Origin: Emiliania huxleyi CCMP1516
Taxonomy: Eukaryota; Haptophyta; Isochrysidales; Noelaerhabdaceae
Reading direction: 5' to 3'
Assembly (NCBI RefSeq): GCF_000372725.1
Contig: NW_005201732.1
Location: 4,098 to 68,097 of the forward strand
Length of the DNA stretch: 64,000 nt
Part shown: positions 10,301 through 19,300 of the stretch, piece after piece
Numbering within the stretch: position 1 is the stretch's first letter
Layout: every line of letters begins with the position of its first letter
Position numbers and translations under genes: made by a program
The notes under the pieces: generated by a model
Databases searched by the model: none
The model's input: only the letters and a program-made list of their open reading frames with translations
What the model was told of the DNA's origin: nothing

Positions 10301-13300
10301 ACGCAGCCACGCAGCGCCAGCGCATCGGCGGTTTGCTGCTCTTCTCCTCTGTTGTGGCCGCCCTCGGCAACATCGGGCAGGCCGGCTACGCAGCCGCCAA
10401 CTCCTTCCTCGACGAGCACGCGCGTGGGCGAACGCAGCGCGGCCTCGCGGCAGCGAGCGCGCAGCTGCCGTTGATTGAGGGGGTGGGCATGGCGGCGGCG
10501 GAATTCCGCAAACAGGGCCTGCGAGGGGCGGCGGTGCTCCGAGGCTTTGAGCCTGTGCCACGCGTTGCCTTGGCAGCGTGCCTCGGGCAGCTGCTGCGCG
10601 CACTTGGCAACGGCTCTGTCCTCACGCCGCTGCTGTCGCCCGACGCTTTGCACGCTCACGGTCCCCAGCCTCCGCCCTCGCCACGCCACGCAGCCGATCC
10701 GACCCCTTACGGGGCGGAGGCGCGGCGCGGCGCGCTCCAGTCGGCCATTCTGGCCGTCGTGACCGAGATCTCCGGCTCCGCTGTCGCGTGGGACGCGCAT
10801 TCGGCGTTTCTCGAGTGCGGCCTAGCTTCGTTGGATCTGGTCGAGGCTGCCCACGCGCTCGGGAGGAGAACAGGCGTTCGCCTCGAGCCGACGACTCTCT
10901 TCGCTCGCCCCAACATGGCATCGTTGCTCGCCTATTTGCTGGAGCGCACCGGCTCTCCAGCCGTCGGCGCCGCTGCGGGCGCCATGCGGCGCAGCGGCAG
11001 CCTGCCGGTGTCCGCTTCTGTCTGCCACTGCGCGGCGCGGGTCCCAGGTGGGGCAGGAAGGCGTCATGTTTGGCCCCTCGTCGCGGCGAGCGGCGACGCA
11101 GTGTCCAAGCTTCCCTTGCGCCTCGAGCTCGCGCAAGCCGCTCCGCACGCTCGCGGTTCTGCGGCTCAATTCTCGTTTGCAAGCCGCGGCGCCTTCTTGT
11201 CGGGCATCGGTCGCTTCGACAGTGCGTTCTTTGGAATTGCACCGCTCGAGGCCGCTTCCATGGACCCGCGCCAGCGCATGCTGCTCGAGGTTGGCTACGA
11301 GGCTTTTCACGCGGGCGGCCCGGCGAGCAAGGCTCCGCGTGCCGACGGGGTGTTCCTCGGGCTCGAGGCGAGCGAGTGGGAAGGCTTGAGGCAAGGCGCC
11401 TTGCGGCCGCATGCGCTTACAGCAACCTCGTCCGCCGTCGCGGCGGGGCGCCTCAGCTACTGTCTCGGCTTGCAGGGCCCCTGCTGGACGTGTGATGCTG
11501 CGTGCGCATCGTCGCTAGTCGCCCTCCATTGCGGCTTGCAGAGCTGCGAGGCGTCTGATGCCGACCGTGCGCTTGCTGCCGGCGCAAACCTGCTGCTGCT
11601 GCTTGACGCATCAGTCACGATGGGGAGCGCAGGCATGCTAGCGCGAGACGGGCGATGTAAGACGTTCGATGCGCGTGCGGATGGCTACGTGCGGGCCGAG
11701 GCGTGCGTCGCCGCCGTTTTGGCGACGAAGTTTGTCGCAGTGGAGATGTGCTGCATCCTCGGCAGAGCGGTGCGGCAGGACGGGCGCAGCGCCAGTCTGA
11801 CCGCGCCCAACGCGGCCGCGCAGGAGACGTTGCTCAACGCTGCCGGCGCAATGGCACCACTAGAGCAGCGGATCGGTGACCGAGGGCTTGAAGCCCATGG
11901 CACCGGCACCGCTCTCGGTGATCCGATCGAGATGGCGGCGGTTCGCGCTGTCGACAGGGAGAGGGACTCGCCGCCTCTGGCTGTGGGCGCCACAAAGGCT
12001 AGCTTTGGGCACTCGGAGGCGGCTTCAGGGCTGGGGGGGCTGCTAAGCATCTTGGCGATGCTGGATCAGGCAGGAGGCGCACCGAATGCGCAGTTGCGAC
12101 GGATCAACCCGCTCATCAGAGATGGCCAAGGCGTCAACGAGCACCCAACTTCATTCAACACTCAGCGGGACAGGAGGGTAGACATTGTGACCGGCGTGAG
12201 CTCGTTCGGCTACAGCGGCACCATTGCGCACGCATTGGCGCGACGGGCGCAGCCCATAGGCTCGATAAATCCTTTGTGTTTGGGCGGCCTGCGCGCGCCG
12301 GCCGCGTTCCGCCGCCGGCGCTTTGCCTGGGGCGAGGCGGCGCACCCCTTGCGGCAGCACCGCTGGCCAGCCGCCGAAGCGGCGACGCTGAGCTTCCGCT
12401 CGCCTGCGGACGGGGTGCTGGCCGCGCTGGTCGCAGACCACCGGGTCCGCGGCCGCGTCGTCTTCCCCGCGGCCGCTCACCTCGAGATGGCGCGCGCTGT
12501 GTGCTGCGGGGACGCGGCCGGCGGCGCCTCGTCCACGCGCGCCACGCTCCGGCAAGGCGTCTTTGTGCAGCCCTTGCCACTCGACGAGCCGCTCGGGCTG
12601 TGGGTGGGCTGCGCCGTGGTGGAGGGCGCGATGGCGCGGGTCGAGACGCGCAGCTGGCGCGAGGCGGACCAGCGCGAGCAGGCGGGGGCGCCGCACGAGA
12701 CGGCCCTGCACATGAGCGCAGACGTCGGTGCGGCAGGACGGCAGCGCTCGCCGGCGGCGGCGCGTCTGCGGACGCGTCTGGCGGCGGCGTTGTGCCCCGC
12801 TGCTGCGTACGCGTCGCTCCGCTCCTCCGGGCTCGAGTACGGCCGCTCTTTCCGAGTGCTCGAGGCGGCATGGGCTGGGGCGGCGGCGGCATCAGCCCTG
12901 CTCCATCGCCGCCGGTACGGCGAAGGCACGCTCGTGCATCCGGCAGACCTCGACGGCGCGCTGCAGCTCTCTGCTCTCCTCACCGCGCAGCCGGCTCGCG
13001 GCGGGACAGCCTTGCCATTCGCGGTGGAGGAGGCGGGCCTCGGCGGCCAAGCGGCGAGCTTGCTTCTGGCGGTGGCGTCCGCCTCCGGGCCCGACACCGC
13101 CGCCGTGTGGCTCTGCCATCGCGGTGGCGCGAGCGAGGGCGCGGACAGCGCTGGCGGCGGCCTCGCTGGCGGCGGCTGCCTGGCTCGGCTGGTGGGGCTC
13201 CGCAGCCGGCAGCTCGTCGACGGCGCTGGAGCGGGCGAGGCGCAAGGGCACCTCTACCAGACGGCGTGGCGGCGCTCAGACCTCGGCCCCTCGCCCGGCC

Positions 13301-16300
13301 AGCCGAGCGCCGCGCTGCTCGCGGTGCGGCCGGCGACCCGAGATGCAGCGGCAGCGGCATCGCCGCCTCCGGTCGGTGGCGCTGCGCGCCTGCTCGGCCA
13401 GTTCAGCGCAGGCGGGATGCTGCACGTCGACAGCTTGGCGGCGCTCGAGGCTGGCTTGCGGCACGTGGTCGCTCTCGCGGCGGCGGCTGCGCCAGCTGGC
13501 CTGCGGCTCCTCACCCTCGGCGCCCAGCAGGCGTCGCCACGCGGCGCGATGCGCATCACGGACGCGGGGCTGTGGGGCCTGTCGCGTGCCGCGCGGCAAG
13601 AGTCGATGGGCAGCAGCTTGGCGTGCACAGACTGGTCGCTCGAGTCGCAGGGCGGCGGCGGCACTGTAGGCGTGCTCGCGGCTCTCGAGGCGCTTGCCGC
13701 GGCAGGCGAGCTCGAGACGGCGGTGTGCACGGATGGCCGCGACGTCCTCGCGCCTCGCCTCGCCCGCGCCTCCGACTCGACATCGCGGCGGCCAGCCTGG
13801 CTGCGCCTCGGTGCACGCGGCGCGCTGAGCGCGCTCGTGGTCGAGCCACAGCCGCCGTTCCGCCTGCCCCCCTCGCGGGGCGAGACCGAGCTCAGCGTGC
13901 GCGCCGTCGGCCTCAACTTCAGAGACGTGCTCAACGTGCTCGGAGAGTACCCGGGCGACCCCGGGCCTCCTGGCAGCGACTGCTCCGGCGTCGCGGCGGG
14001 CGCTGGTGCCACCGGCGCTCGGCTGGGCCTGGCCACTGGCGCGCTCGCGTCGCTGGCGCGGGCTGACTCGCGGCTCGTAGTGCCCAAGCCGGCGGCACTC
14101 ACCTTCGAGCAAGCCAGCAGCCTGCCCACCGCGTGGATGACGAGCCACGTCGCCCTCTCTGACTCCACGCCGTCCGCGCGGAAGCGATGCCTGTTGCACG
14201 CCGGCGCGGGCGGTGTGGGGCTTGCGGCGACCGTCTACGCGCGCTGGCTGCGGCTGCGGATCAGCGTGACGGCCGGCGCGCGAGCGAAGCACCGCTTCCT
14301 ACGCCAGACCGGCGCTCTCGAGCAGTGGAGCTCGCGCAGCGGCGGCGCCTTTGCGTGGGGCGGCGCCTCGCAGCTGCGCGGGGCGCGGCTGGACGTGGTG
14401 CTGAGCAGTCTGTCGCGCGACTTCACGGCCTGCTCGTGGGCACTGCTCTGCGAGTCGGGCCACTTTGAGGAGATCGGCAAGCGCGGCGTGTGGAGTCGCG
14501 GCCGTGCGGCGGGAGCGGTGCCCCACGCACGATTCCACGCGATCGCCCTCGACAGCCTGGCCGAGCGCGAGGCGCCGCGGGCACGCCTCACGCTGCTCGT
14601 GCTCCGGTCGCGTGCGACCGCGCGGGTGGCCGTCGGCCTGCCACGCGTCAGCTTCTGGCTGGAGCAGGCTGTGGCGGCGGCGTTCCGCTGGCTGCAGAGC
14701 GGGCGGAGCATCGGCAAGGTCGTCGTGCGGCTTCGCGCTCCTCCCTCGACGCCAGCAGCGCAAGCGTCGCACCTTCTGAGCGGCGGCACGGGTGCGCTCG
14801 GCCAAGCCACGGCGGGCTGGCTTGCACAGCGCGGCGCGACGCGGCTGATATTCGCGTCGCGCGGCGGCGGCTCGGTCAGCAGCGGCCCGGCCGGGCTGCC
14901 TTCGGGGAGCGCTGCGCTCTTTGTGCGGTGCGATGTGGCGCAGCCCCGGGAGGTGGAGCGCGCCCTCGCGCTGGCTGCGAACCCGCCGGCGGCGCCGTTG
15001 CGGGGCGTGTGGCACGCGGCGGGCGTGCTCGCCGACGGGCTCCTGGCGCAGCAGGGCGCGAGCGGGCTGCGTCGCGTCAGCGCGAGCAAGTCGCACGGCG
15101 CGGCGCTCCTACACCGCGCCGGCTCCGCCTTGCCGCTGCAGGCGTCGGTCCTCTTCTCGTCGATAGCGGCGCTCTTTGGCGGCGCCGGCCAGGCCAACTA
15201 CAGCGCGGCGAGCAGCGGCCTCGACGCGCTCGCGCGGGGCGTGCACGCGCGTGGCCGGGCGGCCCTGAGCGTGCAGTGGGGCCCTTGGGCATCCTCGGGC
15301 ATGGCGGCCGCCGACAACGTGCGCACGAGGCTGCAGGCGTCGGGGATCGGGCTGCTCGGCATCGCGGAGGGCGGCCCCGCGCTCGCTGCGGCGCTGTCGC
15401 GCGACGCGCCGCCGGTGCTGGCGGCGGTGGCTGTGCGGTGGGACCGCTTCCTGGCCGGGCGCGCGACGCCGGCCTTGCTGAGCGCGTTCGGCCGCCCAGG
15501 AGGCGCCGGGGGGAAGGCATCGAGGCGAGCAGAGGCGACGGGGGCGGTCGCGGCGGCGACGCGCAGCCTGAGCGTCGCCGAGGTGCTTGAGCTGGTGCAC
15601 CGCACGGCCGGCGCCACCGCCGACGCGGACACGCCTCTGCTCGAGGCCGGCGTCGACTCGCTCGGCGCGGTCGAGCTGCGCAACCAGCTGCACGCCGCGG
15701 TGGGCGGCCGAGCGGCGCTGCCAAGCACGCTCGTCTTCGACCACCCGAGCGCACGGCAGCTGGCGGCGTACCTGTCGGACGGCGCCACGCCCGAGCCGGC
15801 TGCGCCGCTGCACCGCGCCCCGGCTGCGCACGAGCGAGGCCGAGTCGCCGTGCTCGTCACGGGCGCGAGCGCGGTGCTGCCCTCTGGCGCCGCGGGCGCG
15901 GAGGCGGTGTGGCGGGTCGCCATGAGCGCGGCGGACCTGATCTCGGAGGTGCCCGCCGAGCGGTGGCCGCTCGGCCCTCGGCCCGACTCGGCAGCCGGCG
16001 ACGCGGTGTCGAGCCGCGTCCGGCACGGCGGCTTTGCGCGCGGCGTCGAGCTCTTCGACGGCGCCTTCTTCGGCGTCTCGCCCGCCGAGGCGGCGGCGAT
16101 GGACCCGCAGCAGCGGCTGCTGCTCGAGCGCGGGTACGAGGCGCTGCACGGCGCGGGCGAGCGGCGCGAGGGGCTGGCGGGCAGCCTGACGGGCGTCTTC
16201 GTCGGCATCGCGTCGACGGACTTCGCCGCCGCGCTCGCCTCGCAGAGCGTGGGCGGCGTCTACGCGGCGACGGGAGGGGCGCACTCGGTCGCCTCGGGCC

Positions 16301-19300
16301 GCCTGTCCTTCGCGCTCGGGCTGCACGGCCCGTGCGCGGCGTACGACACGGCGTGCTCGTCGGCGCTGGTGGCGGGCCACGCGGCGCTCCGGTCGCTGCA
16401 GCTGGGCGAGAGCTCCGCCGCGCTGGTGTCGGCTGTCAACGTGATGCTGTCGCCGCGGGTCGGGCTCACGTTTGCCGTGGCGGGCATGACGTCCGTGCTC
16501 GGCCGCAGCCACACGCTCGACAGGCGCGCCGACGGGTACGCGCGGGCGGAGGCGTGCACCGCAGCGGCGCTGCGTCCGGCCGGGTCGCAGCCGGGCGGGC
16601 CGCACGAGCCGGTCGCGACGCTGAGCGGCAGCTGCGTGCGGCAAGACGGGAGGAGCGCCAGCCTGACGGCGCCGAACGGCCTGGCCCAGAGGGCCTTGAT
16701 ATCGTCCGCGACTGCGGACGCCTGTCGCACTCCTCACTCGGTCGCTGGCTTTGAACTCGCCGCTGCCGGCTCGCTGCTCGGGGACGCCGTTGAGACGTTG
16801 TCGCTTTGTGGAATCTTGGACGCCCCTTGTACCGCACCCGACTCGTCGACGAGCGTCGCCGCCGTCCTCACTGGAATCAAGGCCAGTGTCGGCCATGCGG
16901 AGCCCGCGGCTGGGCTTACCTCGCTCCTCGCCTCGCTGGCCTCGCTGCGTGTCGGGCAGCACGCACCCCACGCGCAGCTTCGAAGCCTCAACACCAGCTG
17001 CATCCAATCCGACTCCGAGACCGTTTCCATGTGCCTCCCCGTAGCATGCTCACCAGTCCGAGCTGGTCCATCTCCCCCTTCCGGAGGGACGAGCGCCTTT
17101 GGCTTCTCGGGCACCATTGCTCACAGCGTGGCCGAGGCCCTCAGTAGCCCCATTCTTGGCTCCCCTTTGCCGGCGGCCCCCCGACTCTTCCGGAGGGGTA
17201 TCGCGTGGAGTGTGCCCTCGAGCGATTATTCTCGCCCCGCTGGCGAGGCAGTAGGGCATCACGTCACTCAAGACCAGGCCGGCGCTACGCCGCGCGCGCC
17301 GCATCCGGACGCCCTCGCGGTGATCCGCCGCGGGCTGCGAGATCTCGGCGCCTCTCAAGACCTCGACATACCGTTGGCGGCCGCGGGTCTGGACTCGAGG
17401 GCGCTGCTCTCGTTGTGGCACGCAACCATCGCCCCCGTCTGTGGCGGCGTTGTGCCGAGCGCGTTCTGGAGGCTGCTGGCAGACGAGGAGTCCACAGGCC
17501 GCGGTGTTGCTGCCGCGCTGCAAAAGACCATCGAGCTCACCCAGCCCGCCGGCGAGCAAGGGGCTGGCCAGGTGGAGGAGCGGCCGCCCGAGCTGCAGCC
17601 TCGGCTGAGGGTCGAGACGCTCGCACGGCCCTTTGACCCGCTGGACACCCAGTCCTTTGGCGCAGTGCGCGGGCCGGTCGCCCCCTCGGGGTGCGTCTTC
17701 TATATCCCTGGCCTTCCCGGCGTCTGCCAGCTCGAGTTTGTCCAGCTCTGCCAGCACCTGGCCGACGTCACCGTGGTGGGACTGCCGTATGCCGCCGCCA
17801 TGGCGAGACCGGCGCTAACGATGGAGTCGCTGGCCTTCTACCTCGTGAGTGAGATGCGCGCTGTACAGCCCGAGGGCCCGTACAAGGTGGCGGGCTTCTC
17901 GCTGGGGGGCTGCATCGCAATGGCGGTTTGCCGTGCTCTCGAAGAGATTGGCCACAGCGTGCACTCCCTCGTCCTCCTCGACCCGATCTTTCCGAGCTCC
18001 TCGTGGGTGCCCCGGCCGTGCTTGAAGCTTGCGCTTCGCTCGTTGCAGCAGCCGGCCGCGCCTTCACACGGGGAGGGCGCTCTCGCGTGGGACGTTGTGC
18101 TACGGCTCGCGTCGGCCGCTGCCGCGTCGCCACCTTTGGACACGCCAACACTGCTCGTGCATGCCGTCGGGCCACTGACGCTCCCCGGCGGGCCCCGGAC
18201 GTCGGCGGGTCTGGCAGCCGGCTTTGATCGTGGGGACGCGGTGCTTGCGAGTGCAAAGCGCCTGCGGCGCGTCCGCGTCAGTGGCAGCCACGCGTCCTTC
18301 CTCACCGATCCTGCAGAGGCCCGGCGTGCGCTGGCCGCCGTCCGGGAGTTCCTGCAGCAAGGCGCTTCTCAGTGGAGCGAGGAAGACGAGGCGCTGGCTT
18401 GGGCCGTGGAGTTTCTGAGCGGGCAGCGCCCCGGAGGAGACTCTGAGGCTATCGCCGACACGCCGCTCGCGCAGCTCGGCCTCTCCTCCTTTGCGCTCCG
18501 CGCGCTAGTCGGTGGGGCCGTCCAGCGGCTCTCCTCCGGGTCCGGTGGCGGCGCCGCCTCCTATGGCAGCGCTGCGCTGACTGCTGGGCTCGAGGACTTT
18601 TCAGGGAGCGTCCGCGACTTTGTGGCGAGGCTTGCCGCCGCGGCGGGCAGTGCGCCTTCCGCCGCAGAGTGGTCTCATGAGATGCCACCGCCGTTGACGC
18701 CGACATCAGCCTTTGAGCCCGTCGACCCGAGCGAGGCACGCCGACACTACTCCCTGCGCCCAAGCGCACGTTCCCGGCGCTGCTACGGCCAGGGCACCGT
18801 CCTGGTGCTCGCCGCGGAGGGCGGGTCGGAGCTCCTGTTTGAGTCCGTCTGGCCCAGCGCCGTCACCCTCCGCCACGGCCCCCGCTACGAGGCGAGGCAG
18901 AGGGGCGAGCGGTCCCTCCTCTTTGTGTGCCGGCCTGGCTCGCTGGAGGACTACCGCCGCTGCTTTGCAGACCCTCGATGGGGGCAGGTCGCAGCAATCT
19001 CGCTGGTCCTCAACTGCTGGCAGCCGCCCTCGGACAGCGCCGCGCTCGGAATCCTGAGGGCGAGCGTCCTGTCCCGGCGGATTCACCTCGCGGCGCCCGC
19101 GAGGTACCTGCGGCTCGCGCCCGAGGGCACGCAACCGAGCGCCTCCCGTATCGCCGACCTCGACGCGGCGATCATGCGGCCCCTTGCCGAGGTCGTGCAG
19201 CTCACTGGGCCGGACCGCACCCCCGTGAGCAGCGCGGCGCTGGGCGCGGCCGCCTTGCGCGTGGCCCGCGCCAGCCGTCCGCCGCCGCTGGTGCAGCTGC

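Noticed and set aside
12276-14066. 596-codon plus-strand frame inside the PKS, and others at 8670-10079, 14490-15590, 18927-20663
   Set aside because: These are out-of-frame shadows of the PKS, Arg/Pro/Ala-rich and without domains.
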